64,000 nucleotides of DNA, from the NCBI RefSeq assembly GCF_001510895.1, contig NZ_LPWA01000001.1, positions 186,001 through 250,000 of the forward strand. Direction: 5' to 3'. A program made the position numbers and the translations under genes. Below the pieces are notes generated by a model, which worked only from the letters and a program-made list of their open reading frames with translations, had not been told where the DNA came from and ran no database searches. The stretch comes from Mesorhizobium loti (GTDB taxonomy: Bacteria; Pseudomonadota; Alphaproteobacteria; Rhizobiales; Rhizobiaceae). Shown here one piece after another: positions 51,354 to 60,975 of this stretch; the stretch's first letter is position 1; every line of letters begins with the position of its first letter.

Positions 51354-52607
51354 ATGTTGCGCAAACTGCTTATCGGAACGGCTCTTGCGACGAGCTTTGC
51401 GTTCTCGGCGCATGCCGCGGACGTCAAGGAAGTGCAGATGCTGCATTGGTGGACGTCGGGCGGCGAAGCGGCTGCTCTGAACGTGCTGAAGCAGGATCTG
51501 GCCAAGGAAGGCTATGCCTGGAAGGACGTGCCTGTGGCCGGCGGCGGCGGCGACGCCGCCATGACCGCGCTGAAGGCGATGGTCGCGGCCGGCAATTATC
51601 CGACCGCCTCGCAGATGCTCGGCTACACCGTGCTCGACTATGCCGCCGCCGGCGTCATGGGCGACCTCACCGAGACCGCCAAGAAGGAAGGCTGGGACAA
51701 GTCCGTTCCGACTGCCCTGCAGAAGTTCTCCGTCTATGACGGCAAGTGGGTCGCGGCTCCGGTCAACGTCCACTCCGTCAACTGGCTGTGGATCAACAAG
51801 GCGGTGATGGACAAGATCGGCGGCACCGAGCCTAAGACCTTCGACGACTTCATCGCCCTGCTCGACAAGGCGAAGGCTGCGGGCGTCATCCCGCTGGCAC
51901 TCGGCGGCCAGAACTGGCAGGAAGCCACCATGTTCGACTCTGTCGTGATGTCGACCGGCGGGCCGGAGTTCTACAAGAAGGCGATGAATGACCTCGATGA
52001 CGAGTCGCTGAAGTCCGACACGATGAAGAAGTCGTTCGACAACCTCGCCAAGCTCGTCAAATATGTCGACCCGAACTTCTCGGGCCGCGATTGGAACCTC
52101 GCCACCGCCATGGTCATCAAGGGCGACGCGCTGGTTCAGGTCATGGGCGACTGGGCCAAGGGCGAGTTCCACGCCGCCAAGAAGACCCCGGGCACCGACT
52201 TCCTGTGCTACCGCTTCCCGGGTACCGACGGCACCGTAATCTACAACTCCGACATGTTCGGCATGTTCAACGTTCCGGACGACCGCAAGGCCGCCCAGGT
52301 GGCGCTGGCCACCGCCACGCTGTCGAAGAGCTTCCAGTCGGCCTTCAACGTCGTGAAGGGCTCGGTCCCGGCCCGCACCGACGTGCCGGACACGGACTTC
52401 GACGCTTGCGGCAAGAAGGGCATCGCCGACCTGAAGAAGGCCAATGACGGCGGCACGCTGTTCGGCTCGCTGGCCCAGGGCTATGGCGCCCCACCGGCGG
52501 TCGCCAACGCCTACAAGGATGTCATCTCGAAGTTCGTCCACGGTCAGATCAAGTCGTCGGACGAGGCCGTGACCGAGCTGGTCAAGGCGATCGACGACGC
52601 CAAGTAA
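51354..52607 (+). CDS. ABC transporter sugar-binding protein (CUT1)
   Basis: A 417-residue periplasmic binding protein of family 1. The signal peptide is residues 1-21 (cleaved after AHA). The mature protein opens with [20 protein letters not shown], as in glucose/mannose-type binding proteins (GtsA-like), and includes [26 protein letters not shown] and [10 protein letters not shown]. It captures a monosaccharide-like or polyol solute; the ligand is undetermined. A GC-rich hairpin with TTCG loop follows 20 bp after the stop and probably stabilises this cistron relative to the membrane components. Confidence 0.93.
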   Translation: MLRKLLIGTALATSFAFSAHAADVKEVQMLHWWTSGGEAAALNVLKQDLAKEGYAWKDVPVAGGGGDAAMTALKAMVAAGNYPTASQMLGYTVLDYAAAGVMGDLTETAKKEGWDKSVPTALQKFSVYDGKWVAAPVNVHSVNWLWINKAVMDKIGGTEPKTFDDFIALLDKAKAAGVIPLALGGQNWQEATMFDSVVMSTGGPEFYKKAMNDLDDESLKSDTMKKSFDNLAKLVKYVDPNFSGRDWNLATAMVIKGDALVQVMGDWAKGEFHAAKKTPGTDFLCYRFPGTDGTVIYNSDMFGMFNVPDDRKAAQVALATATLSKSFQSAFNVVKGSVPARTDVPDTDFDACGKKGIADLKKANDGGTLFGSLAQGYGAPPAVANAYKDVISKFVHGQIKSSDEAVTELVKAIDDAK

Positions 52608-52627
52608 GCCGCGCTTGAAACTTAGGG

Positions 52628-52649
52628 CTCCCCCGCTTCGGCGGGGGAG
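52628..52649 (+). terminator. UUCG hairpin between binding-protein and permease genes
   Basis: CTCCCCCGC and GCGGGGGAG form a 9-bp stem closed by TTCG, an exceptionally stable tetraloop. No T-run follows. Position after the binding-protein gene suggests an mRNA-stabilising or partial-termination element that raises its expression over the rest. Confidence 0.7.
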
Positions 52650-52736
52650 GTTCCCCTGTCGACAAAAGATGCGGGATGCACCTTTGCGCATTTTTCGCGC
52701 CGAGCCGCTCCCGACCAACCGGTACTGGATGAGCCG

Positions 52737-53696
52737 ATGAGCACAGTTGCCGAAACCACCGCGAAACTGACGCCAGAGCACGATGCCCGCCCCACCGCGG
52801 CCGTCCGCTCGCGATTGCAGGATCTGTTACCGAAGATCGTCCTGGCGCCGAGTTTCGCGGCCACGATCGTCTTCGTCTACGGCTTCATCCTGTGGACGAT
52901 CTATCTGTCGTTCACCAACTCCAAGACCTTCCCGTCCTATGACATTACCGGCGCCCGCGCTTATCAGCGGCTGTGGCGCTGGACCTTCGAGAGCGACCCG
53001 CCGTCGAGCTGGTACACCTCGATCACCAACATGGGCATTTTCGGCTTTCTCTACATCCTGATCTGCCTGGCGCTCGGCCTGTTCCTGGCCACCCTGCTCG
53101 ACCAGAAGATCCGCGGCGAAGGCATGCTGCGGCCGATCTACCTCTATCCGATGGCGCTCTCCTTCATCGTCACCGGCGTCGCCTGGAAATGGTTCCTCGA
53201 CCCCGGCCTTGGGCTGGAGCAGACACTGCACCAGTGGGGCTGGACGAGCTTCCATTTCGACTGGATCAAGAACAAGGATTTCGTCATCTACACCGTGGTC
53301 ATTGCCGGCGTCTGGCAGGCTTCCGGATTCATCATGGCGATGTTTTTGGCCGGGCTGCGCGGCATCGACGGCGAGATCATGAAGGCCGCGCAGATCGACG
53401 GCGCCACCACCTTCCAGCTCTACCGCCGCATCGTCATTCCGCTGCTGCGGCCGGTGTTCCTTTCGGCCTTCATCGTGCTCGCGCACCTCGCCATCAAGTC
53501 CTATGACCTTGTCGTAGCGCTGACCAGCGGCGGGCCCGGCGGCTCGGCCTGGCTGCCGTCCAACTTCATGTATGAGTTCACCTTCAAGCGCAACGAGATG
53601 GCCGTCGGCTCGGCGAGCGCCGTTATCATGCTGATGACGCTGACCGCCATCATCGTGCCCTACCTCTATTCCGAGCTCAGGGAGAAGCCGCGATGA
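52737..53696 (+). CDS. ABC transporter permease, CUT1 (MalF-like)
   Basis: A 319-residue inner-membrane permease with six to seven transmembrane helices, the first at about 38-60 (IVLAPSFAATIVFVYGFILWTI). The EAA loop that contacts the ATPase reads KAAQIDGATTFQLYRRIVIP. It forms half of the translocation pore with the next gene. Its last four bases overlap the start of the second permease (ATGA), so the two are translationally coupled. ATG 52737 is chosen; the ribosome-binding site is weak, consistent with lower expression than the binding protein. Confidence 0.93.
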   Translation: MSTVAETTAKLTPEHDARPTAAVRSRLQDLLPKIVLAPSFAATIVFVYGFILWTIYLSFTNSKTFPSYDITGARAYQRLWRWTFESDPPSSWYTSITNMGIFGFLYILICLALGLFLATLLDQKIRGEGMLRPIYLYPMALSFIVTGVAWKWFLDPGLGLEQTLHQWGWTSFHFDWIKNKDFVIYTVVIAGVWQASGFIMAMFLAGLRGIDGEIMKAAQIDGATTFQLYRRIVIPLLRPVFLSAFIVLAHLAIKSYDLVVALTSGGPGGSAWLPSNFMYEFTFKRNEMAVGSASAVIMLMTLTAIIVPYLYSELREKPR

Positions 53697-54637
53697 GCGC
53701 CGTCACCTCTCCTGCCCGCCAGGTCTCCGGCGGCGTCAGCGCCAGGACCATCAACCGCATCGTCATCTACGGGCTGCTGGCGCTGTTCGCGCTGTTCTAC
53801 CTGATGCCGCTCTTCGTCATGCTGGTCACCTCATTCAAGACCATGGACGAGATCCAGAACGGCAACATGCTGGCGCTACCGCAGTCGCCGACCATCGCGC
53901 CATGGTTCAAGGCCTGGGGCGAGACCTGCGTGGGTCTCACCTGCGCCGGCATCAAGGGCTACTTCTGGAACTCCATCAAGATGGTGGTTCCGGCGGTGCT
54001 GATCTCGACGCTGCTCGGCGCCCTCAACGGCTATGTGCTGACCAAATGGCGATTCCGCGGCCACACGCTGGTCTTCGCCATGATGCTGTTCGCCTGCTTC
54101 ATCCCGTTCCAGTCGGTGCTGTTGCCGATGGCGACGATCCTCGGCAGCATCGGCCGCTTCGGCGTTACCTTGCGGAACGCGACCGGTTTCAACTTCGGTC
54201 TCGGCAATTCGACCGTGAACCTGGTCTTCGTCCACGTGGTCTACGGCCTCGGCTTCACCACTTTGTTCTTCCGCAACTATTACGAGGCCTTCCCGACCGA
54301 GCTGATCAAGGCGGCGCAGGTCGACGGCGCGTCCTTCTTCCAGATCTTCCGCCGCATCATGCTGCCGAATTCGATGCCAATCTTCGTCGTCACCGTCATC
54401 TACCAGTTCACCAACATCTGGAACGACTTCCTGTTCGCCTCTGCTTACGCCGGCACCGGCGACGTGATGCCGATGACGGTGGCGCTGAACAATGTCGTCA
54501 ACACCTCGACCGGCGTCGTCGAATACAACGTCAACATGGCGGCGGCGATGATCGCCGCGCTCCCCACCCTGATCGTTTACGTCGTCGCCGGCCGCTATTT
54601 CGTACGCGGGCTGATGGCGGGTGCGGTCAAGGGCTGA
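53693..54637 (+). CDS. ABC transporter permease, CUT1 (MalG-like)
   Basis: A 314-residue partner permease with six transmembrane helices, the first at about 21-43 (IVIYGLLALFALFYLMPLFVML). The EAA loop is KAAQVDGASFFQIFRRIMLP, and the periplasmic part contains TFKT-like and WxxCVGLTCAGI segments. With the preceding permease it forms the heterodimeric pore for the solute delivered by the binding protein. It ends 20 bp before the ATPase gene, completing a four-gene transporter. Confidence 0.93.
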   Translation: MSAVTSPARQVSGGVSARTINRIVIYGLLALFALFYLMPLFVMLVTSFKTMDEIQNGNMLALPQSPTIAPWFKAWGETCVGLTCAGIKGYFWNSIKMVVPAVLISTLLGALNGYVLTKWRFRGHTLVFAMMLFACFIPFQSVLLPMATILGSIGRFGVTLRNATGFNFGLGNSTVNLVFVHVVYGLGFTTLFFRNYYEAFPTELIKAAQVDGASFFQIFRRIMLPNSMPIFVVTVIYQFTNIWNDFLFASAYAGTGDVMPMTVALNNVVNTSTGVVEYNVNMAAAMIAALPTLIVYVVAGRYFVRGLMAGAVKG

Positions 54638-54657
54638 TCTTTTTTGAAGGAACGATC

Positions 54658-55772
54658 ATGGCTTTTCTGGAAATTGATGGGCTGAAGAAGCGCTTCGGGA
54701 ATGTCGAGATCCTGAAGGGCATCGATGTCGAGCTCGAAAAGGGCGGCTTCCTCGTGCTGGTCGGTCCGTCCGGCTGCGGCAAGTCCACGCTGCTCAACAC
54801 CATCGCCGGCCTGGAAAACATCACCGAGGGCGAGATCCGGGTCGACGGCCGCGCGATCAACGACCTGCATCCCTCGAAGCGCGACATCGCCATGGTGTTC
54901 CAGAGCTACGCGCTCTATCCGAACATGACGGTGGCCGGAAACATCGCCTTCGGCATGGAGATGCGCGGCGTGCCGGCGGCCGAGCGGCAAGCGGCGATCG
55001 ACAAGGTTGCCAAGATACTGCAGATCGGTCATCTCTTGCAGCGCAAGCCGAGCCAGCTCTCCGGCGGCCAGCGCCAGCGCGTCGCCATGGGCCGGGCGCT
55101 GGTGCGCGACCCAAAACTCTTCCTGTTCGACGAGCCGCTCTCCAACCTCGACGCCAAGCTGCGCGTCGACATGCGCATCGAGATCAAGCGCCTGCACGCC
55201 ACGACCGGCACGACGATCGTCTATGTCACCCACGACCAGATCGAAGCGATGACGCTGGCGACCAAGATCGCCGTGATGCGCGACGGCGAGGTGCAGCAGT
55301 TCGGCACGCCGGCCGAAGTCTACAACAACCCGACCAACGTGTTCGTCGCCGACTTCATGGGCTCGCCGGCGATGAACCTGATCCCGGCCAAGATCGGCGC
55401 CAACGGCAGCGGATTGGCGTGGTGCTCGATCGCGAGGCGCGCCAGCCGATCACGCTGTCGCTGCCCGGCGCACCGGCCGGGCTTGCGGCATTCAAGGACA
55501 AGCAGGTCATCTTCGGCGTCCGCCCGGAAGCCCTCACCGATCCTGAAGGCGCCGAGCGCAACGGGTCCGAGATCGCCACCGCCGACTGCCACATCGAGGT
55601 GGTCGAGCCGGCGGGATCGGATACGTTCGCGGTCACCAATCTCGGTGGCAAGGGCGTGGTGGCGCGGCTGCGCGCCGATGCCAGGATCCAGCCCGGCACC
55701 AGCACGCCGCTGGCCTTCAATCTGAGCAAGGCGGTGTTCTTCGACCCGGCGACCGAGAAGCGCATCCTCTGA
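54658..55772 (+). CDS. ABC transporter ATP-binding protein, MalK/UgpC type (one frameshift)
   Basis: About 371 residues with the frame restored. Nucleotide-binding domain: Walker A GPSGCGKST, Q-loop VFQSYALYPNMTV, signature LSGGQRQRVAMGRAL, Walker B LFLFDEPLSNLD and switch His in VTHDQIEAM. The C-terminal TOBE/regulatory domain begins at about residue 240. The frame breaks near 55419; GSGLA continues as VVLDREARQPITLSL if one G is missing (GCGGTGGTG read as GCGTGGTG). The stop overlaps the first base of a palindromic element that separates it from the GMC gene. Confidence 0.92.
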
Positions 55773-55874
55773 TGCATGTCGCCCAAAAGTGGATCCGGTT
55801 TTGGGGCAACGACATGCATCAAAACAAAGATCTAAAGCGCGTCGTACCTGTCGGTTCAAACACGACGCGCTTTA
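55772..55874. repeat. Rhizobial intergenic mosaic-type element, copy B, inside the operon
   Basis: The first palindrome has arms ATGCATGTCG and CGACATGCAT with CCCAAAA/TTTTGGGG inside; the second is a perfect 13-bp inverted repeat, TAAAGCGCGTCGT with ACGACGCGCTTTA. It begins at the stop codon of the ATPase gene and ends 4 bp before the ATG of the GMC gene. It is homologous to 42424-42525. Confidence 0.85.
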
Positions 55875-55878
55875 GGCC

Positions 55879-57381
55879 ATGACAAATCCGGATATCGTCA
55901 TCATCGGCTCCGGCATCGGCGGCGCCACGATCGCCTCCGGCTTGGCCGGCAGCGGCGCCTCGATCCTGATCCTGGAGCGCGGCGAGCCGCTGCCCGCGAC
56001 GCCGCATGCGCGCTCGACACGCTCGATCTTCGTCGACGGACATTACAGACCAAAGGAGATGTGGCGCGAGGCCGGCGGTGCCCCCTTCAATCCCGGCAAC
56101 TACTACTATGTCGGCGGCAATTCGAAATTCTTCGGCGCCGTGCTGATCCGCTACCGCAAGGAGGATTTCTCCGAGCTCGAGCATTTCGGCGGCGTGTCGC
56201 CGGCTTGGCCGTTTTCCTATGACGAGTTCGAGCCCTGGTACTCGAAGGCCGAGCAGCTTTTTCGCGTGCGTGGCACGCTCGGCGAGGACCCGACCGAACC
56301 GTTCCACTCGATCCCTTACGCCTTCAAGCCGGTGCCCGACGAACCGACTATCGCGCGCGCACGCGCCGAACTCAAAGGCCTCGGCCTGCATCCGGCCTCG
56401 CTGCCGCTCGGCGTCGACATCGAAGCCTGGCTGAGGGAAGGCAAGACCGGTTGGGATGCCTTCCCGAACACCGGCCAGGGCAAGGTCGATGCCCAGACCG
56501 GACCGCTGACGGCGGCGCTCGCTGACAACAACATCCGCCTCGAGACCGGCGCTCATGTCGACTGGCTCGAGGCCTCGCCGGACGGCAAGTCGATCGCCGC
56601 CATCCACTACACGCAGAATGGCTCGCAAAAGACGCTGTCGCCGAAGCTGGTCATACTCTCGGCCGGCGCCATCAACTCCGCCGTCATCCTGCTGCGCTCG
56701 CCTTCGGCCACTGGCAAAGGGCTCGCCAACAGCTCCGACCAGGTCGGCCGCAATTTCATGAACCACAATTCGAGCGCCATGCTGGCGATCGATCCGCGCC
56801 GCCGCAACGATGCCGTCTACCAGAAGACGCTGATGCTCAACGACTACTATTTGTCGGACGGCAAGGGCGGCAAGCCGCTGGGCAATGTTCAGCTGCTCGG
56901 CAAGATCGACGGCAACATGCTCAGGGCGAATGTGAAGCTGGCGCCCAGATTCGCGCTCGACTTCATGGCTGGCCACGCCGTCGACTGGTATCTGATGTGC
57001 GAGGACCTGCCTGATCCCGAAAGCCGCATCATGGTCGACGGCAAGGAGATCGTCATGCAGTGGCGGCGCTCCAACATGCAGTCGCTGGAAGGCCTGACCA
57101 AGGTGATGCGCGAAAACTTCCGCGCCTGCGGCTATCCGATCGTGCTGTCGCGCCCCTTCGACAAGCGCACGCCCTCGCATCAATGCGGCACCGTGAAGAT
57201 GGGCGACGACCCGGCAACCTCGCCGCTCGATCCATTCTGCCGCGCCTACGATCACCAGAACCTCTTCGTCGTCGACGCCGGCTTCCTGCCGACCTCCGCC
57301 GCGGTCAATCCGGCGCTGTCGATAGCGGCGCAAGCGCTGCGCGTCGCCGATCACATCCGCAAGACCGAGCTCGCCGCATGA
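55879..57381 (+). CDS. GMC family oxidoreductase (first copy)
   Basis: A 500-residue FAD-dependent dehydrogenase. The FAD motif is DIVIIGSGIGGATIASGL; the substrate domain ends with SHQCGTVKMGDD and VVDAGFLPTSAAVNPALSI, which carry the C-terminal His/Asn pair used in GMC alcohol oxidation. The closest general type is the large GMC subunit of sugar, gluconate or glucoside-3 dehydrogenases; no cytochrome or small subunit and no signal peptide are visible, so it is cytosolic. The start lies 4 bp after a palindromic repeat and has no good ribosome-binding site. The stop overlaps the start of the SDR gene (ATGA). Confidence 0.9.
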   Translation: MTNPDIVIIGSGIGGATIASGLAGSGASILILERGEPLPATPHARSTRSIFVDGHYRPKEMWREAGGAPFNPGNYYYVGGNSKFFGAVLIRYRKEDFSELEHFGGVSPAWPFSYDEFEPWYSKAEQLFRVRGTLGEDPTEPFHSIPYAFKPVPDEPTIARARAELKGLGLHPASLPLGVDIEAWLREGKTGWDAFPNTGQGKVDAQTGPLTAALADNNIRLETGAHVDWLEASPDGKSIAAIHYTQNGSQKTLSPKLVILSAGAINSAVILLRSPSATGKGLANSSDQVGRNFMNHNSSAMLAIDPRRRNDAVYQKTLMLNDYYLSDGKGGKPLGNVQLLGKIDGNMLRANVKLAPRFALDFMAGHAVDWYLMCEDLPDPESRIMVDGKEIVMQWRRSNMQSLEGLTKVMRENFRACGYPIVLSRPFDKRTPSHQCGTVKMGDDPATSPLDPFCRAYDHQNLFVVDAGFLPTSAAVNPALSIAAQALRVADHIRKTELAA

Positions 57382-58139
57382 CCCGCCCGGGAGCAATCGT
57401 CACCGGCGGCGCGCGCGGCATCGGGCTCGCCTGCGCCGAGGCGCTGGCTGATGCCGGTTTCGACATCCTGGTCGCCGACCTTGCCGAGAAGCCAGCAGAT
57501 GGACTTGCCGACACCATCGCCGCGCACGGCGCGGAGTTCGCCTATGCCAGCTGCGATATTGCCGACCTCCCCGGCCATCGGAAACTGGTTGAAGCAGCGA
57601 TGGACGCCTTCGGCAGCATCGATTGCCTCGTCAACAATGCCGGCATAGGCGCCGTGGTGCGCGGCGACCTTCTGGACCTGAAGCCGCAGAATTTCGACCG
57701 CGCTCTTGCTATCAACCTGCGCGGCACGGTGTTCCTCAGCCAGGCGGTGGCCAAGGCGATGCTGGCGACGCCGCCCGTTTCCGCCAGATCGATCATCACC
57801 ATCACCTCGGTCAGCGCTGCCATGGCCTCGCCGGAACGCGCCGATTATTGCATCTCCAAGGCCGGCCTTTCCATGTGGGTGAAGAACCTGGCGCTGCGGC
57901 TCGCCGCCGAAAACGTCGGCGTGTTCGAGGTCCGGCCGGGCATCATCCGCACCGACATGACATCGGGCGTTTCCGCCAAATATGACGCGCTGATCGACGC
58001 CGGCCTGGTGCCGGCCAGGCGCTGGGGCGAGGCCGCCGATATCGGCGCAGTGGTCGCGGCATTGGCCTCGGGAAAATTCGGCTTTTCGACCGGATCGGTC
58101 ATCGACGTCAACGGCGCGCTCTCCGTGCCCCGCTTGTGA
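57378..58139 (+). CDS. 3-ketoacyl-(acyl-carrier-protein)-reductase-like SDR
   Basis: A 253-residue SDR with the TGGARGIG cofactor motif (residues 9-16), NNAG, catalytic Ser in ITSVSAA and Tyr-xxx-Lys in YCISK. It falls in the classical FabG-like group, often annotated as 3-ketoacyl-ACP reductase but acting on many sugar, polyol and keto substrates. Translationally coupled to the GMC gene upstream and only 12 bp ahead of the second GMC gene, it probably interconverts alcohol and ketone at one step of this pathway. Confidence 0.9.
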   Translation: MTRPGAIVTGGARGIGLACAEALADAGFDILVADLAEKPADGLADTIAAHGAEFAYASCDIADLPGHRKLVEAAMDAFGSIDCLVNNAGIGAVVRGDLLDLKPQNFDRALAINLRGTVFLSQAVAKAMLATPPVSARSIITITSVSAAMASPERADYCISKAGLSMWVKNLALRLAAENVGVFEVRPGIIRTDMTSGVSAKYDALIDAGLVPARRWGEAADIGAVVAALASGKFGFSTGSVIDVNGALSVPRL

Positions 58140-58151
58140 GTGAGTGGAACA

Positions 58152-59779
58152 ATGGCTGACTACATCATTGTTGGCGCCGGCCCGGCCGGCTGCGTCCTGG
58201 CCAACCGGCTGAGCGAGGATCCTTCGAGCTCGGTGCTGTTGCTGGAAGCCGGCGGCAAGGACTGGCATCCGCTGATCCACATGCCGGCGGGCTTCGCCAA
58301 GATGACAAAGGGCATCGCCTCCTGGGGCTGGTCGACCGTGCCGCAGAAGCATATGAAGGACCGCGTCTTCTGGTACACGCAAGCCAAGGTGGTCGGCGGC
58401 GGCTCGTCGATCAACGCGCAGATCTACACGCGCGGCACGCCCGCGACTACGACGCCTGGGAGAGGGAAGAAGGTCTAACCGGCTGGGGCTATCGCGACGT
58501 GCTGCCCTATTTCAAACGCGCCGAGAACAACCAGCGCTTCGCCAACGATTTCCACGGCGACCAGGGCCCGCTCGGCGTCTCCAACCCGATCTCGCCGCTG
58601 CCGATCTGCGAGGCCTATTTCCGCGCCGGTCAGGAGATGGGCATCCCCTTCAATCCGGATTTCAACGGCGCCAGCCAGGAAGGTGTCGGCTACTACCAGC
58701 TTACCCAGAAGGATGCGCGGCGCTCATCCGCCTCCGTCGCCTATCTGAAGCCGATCCGCGCGCGGAAGAACCTGACGGTCAGGACGGACGTGCTGGTCAC
58801 CCGCGTCGTCGTCGAGAAAGGCCGCGCCGTCGGCGTCGAGGTCGTCGATAAGCCGGGCGGCGAGAAGACCATCCTGCGCGCAGAACGCGAGGTGATCGTC
58901 TCTTCGGGCGCCATCGGTTCGCCGAAGCTGCTGATGCAGTCAGGCATCGGCCCGGCCGACCATCTGCAATCGGTCGGCGTGACGCCCGTCCACGATCTGC
59001 CCGGCGTCGGCTCCAACATGCAGGACCATCTCGACCTGTTCGTGATTGCCGAATGCACCGGCGACCATACCTATGACAACTACGCCAAGCTGCACCGCAC
59101 CATGTGGGCCGGCCTGCAATACCTCCTGCTCAAGAAGGGTCCCGTGGCCTCCAGCCTCTTCGAGACCGGCGGCTTCTGGTACGCCGACCCGACCGCCGCC
59201 TCGCCCGACATCCAGTTCCATCTCGGCCTCGGCTCCGGCATCGAGGCAGGCGTCGAGAAGCTGAACAACCCGGGCGTGACGCTAAACTCGGCCTTCCTGC
59301 GCCCACGCTCGCGCGGCACGGTGCGGCTGAAGAGCGCCGACCCGGCCGATCATCCGCTGATCGATCCGAACTACTGGTCCGACCCGTATGATCGCGACAT
59401 GTCGATTAAGGGTCTGCGACTGGCGCGCGAGATCATGCGGCAGAAGGCGCTTCAGCCCTATGTGCTGCGCGAGGTGCTGCCCGGCCCTGCCCTGCAAAGC
59501 GACGCCGACCTCGTCGACTATGCCTGCTGCACCTCGAAGACCGATCACCATCCGGTCGGCACCTGCCGGATGGGCCATGACGCTATGGCGGTGGTCACGC
59601 CGGATCTGAGGCTGCGCGGCATCGAAGGCCTGCGGATCTGCGACGCCTCGGTGATGCCGCGCGTCCCCTCTTCCAACACCAATGCGCCGACGATCATGGT
59701 CGGCGAAAAAGGTGCCGACCTGATCCTCGGCCGCGAGCCGCTGCCGCCGGCCGTGTTCAAGGGCAACCAGGCGGCTTGA
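58152..59779 (+). CDS. GMC family oxidoreductase, choline-dehydrogenase-like (second copy; one frameshift)
   Basis: About 542 residues with the frame restored. The FAD motif is YIIVGAGPAGCVLANRL; KVVGGGSSINAQIYTRG and the C-terminal DHHPVGTCRMG plus NTNAPTIMVGEKGADLI complete the GMC signature, and the type resembles choline or aliphatic alcohol dehydrogenases (BetA/AlkJ). The frame shifts near 58436: RGNARDYDAWEREEG is recovered if one A is missing (GGCAACGCC read as GGCACGCC). It is unrelated in detail to the first GMC gene, so two different alcohols may be oxidised. The Dabb gene follows after 10 bp. Confidence 0.9.
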
Positions 59780-59789
59780 GGGGCGAACA

Positions 59790-60107
59790 ATGATCCGGCA
59801 CTGCGTCTTCGTCCGCTTCCGCGACGATGTGCTCACCGCCGAGCGCGCGGCGATCCACGCCGATCTTCAAGCACTTCGTTCGCTGATCGATGGCATGGGT
59901 GACGTAAAATTCAGCGCCAATGTCAGCCCCGAGCCCTTCGCCCGCGGCCTCACGCATGGCTTCACCATCGACTTTGCCGATGCCGCCGCCCGCGACGCCT
60001 ATCTGGCGCACGAAGCGCATCAGCGCGCCGCCGGCGCCAGATTGGTCGCAGCGCTCGAAGGCGGCACCGACGGGCTGTTGGTCTTCGACTTGAAGATCGC
60101 CGCCTGA
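59790..60107 (+). CDS. Dabb (dimeric A/B barrel) domain protein
   Basis: A 105-residue stress-responsive A/B-barrel protein beginning MIRHCVFVRFRDDV, with the typical EAHQRAAGARLVAAL helix and a final GLLVFDLKIAA strand. Family members are dimeric and include small enzymes such as cyclases and isomerases. It closes the catabolic operon. The role here is unknown. The facing EamA gene ends 16 bp away, so the two genes converge. Confidence 0.88.
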   Translation: MIRHCVFVRFRDDVLTAERAAIHADLQALRSLIDGMGDVKFSANVSPEPFARGLTHGFTIDFADAAARDAYLAHEAHQRAAGARLVAALEGGTDGLLVFDLKIAA

Positions 60108-60123
60108 AGCAGTTGAGGTTTGG

Positions 60124-60968
60124 CTAACCCAGTCTGAGTGCCACGACGCCGGCGACGATGCCGAGCGCAGCGGTGGCGCGCCAGGCCGTCATCTTCTCGC
60201 CCAGCGCCAGCACCGAGATCAGCATGGCGAACAGGATCGAGGTCTCGCGCAGGGACGCGACCGAGGCGATCGGCGCCTTGGTCATCGCCCACATGACGAT
60301 CCAGTAGGCGGCGCCGCTGAGCACGCCGGTGAAAAGCCCCGCCTTCCAGTCGCGCGCCAGCACGGGCAGCGACTGCGGCCCGCGAAAGGCGACGCACAGC
60401 ACCAGCGCCCAGAGCGCGTCGCAGACGAACAGCCAGGCTGCATAGCTTTGCGCGGTTGCCGCCAGCCGCGCGCCGCTGCCGTCGGAAAGCGTGTAGCTGG
60501 CGATGAAGATCGAGGTGCCGAGCGCGAAGCTGACCGCGCGCAGATTGAACCGTTCGAGATGCACGCCGCCGCGAAACGACATCACCAGCGTGCCCGCCGA
60601 CAAAAGCACGATGCCGAGCATGGCGAGTGGTGGCGGAACCTCTCCGACCAGCACGATGCGCCGAGCGCCGAGAGCAGCGGCGCTGTGCCGCGCGCCAATG
60701 GATAGGTCTGCGCGAAGTCGCCGGCCTTGTAGGCGCCGATCAGGAAGGTCCGGTAGCCCATATGGAAGATCACCGAGGCGATGATGTAGGGCCACACCTC
60801 GGCTTTCGGCACCTCGACAAAGGGAAGCGCGAACAGCGCGGCAAATCCCATGCCGAGCGTCATCAGCGTGATCGACAGGAAGCGGTCGAGATGCACCTTG
60901 ACCAGCGCGTTCCAGATCGCATGCATGGCGGCAGCCGAGAGCACCGCGAGGAAGACGAACAGCGTCAT
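60124..60968 (-). CDS. EamA/DMT family transporter (one frameshift; reads through from the upstream gene)
   Basis: About 281 residues with the frame restored, beginning MTLFVFLAVLSAAAMHAIW. Two EamA repeats give about ten transmembrane helices (GYRTFLIGAYKAGDFAQTYPLARG in repeat one; VSLREMSILF-like SLRETSILFAMLISVLALGE in repeat two). It probably exports a metabolite such as an amino acid. The frame breaks near 60658: LLSALGA continues as IVLVGEVPPPLAMLGI if one C is missing (GCCATC read as GCATC). The ATG at 60968 follows AGGTGA and lies in frame with the upstream phosphatase gene. Confidence 0.88.
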
Positions 60969-60975
60969 CCCCGGT

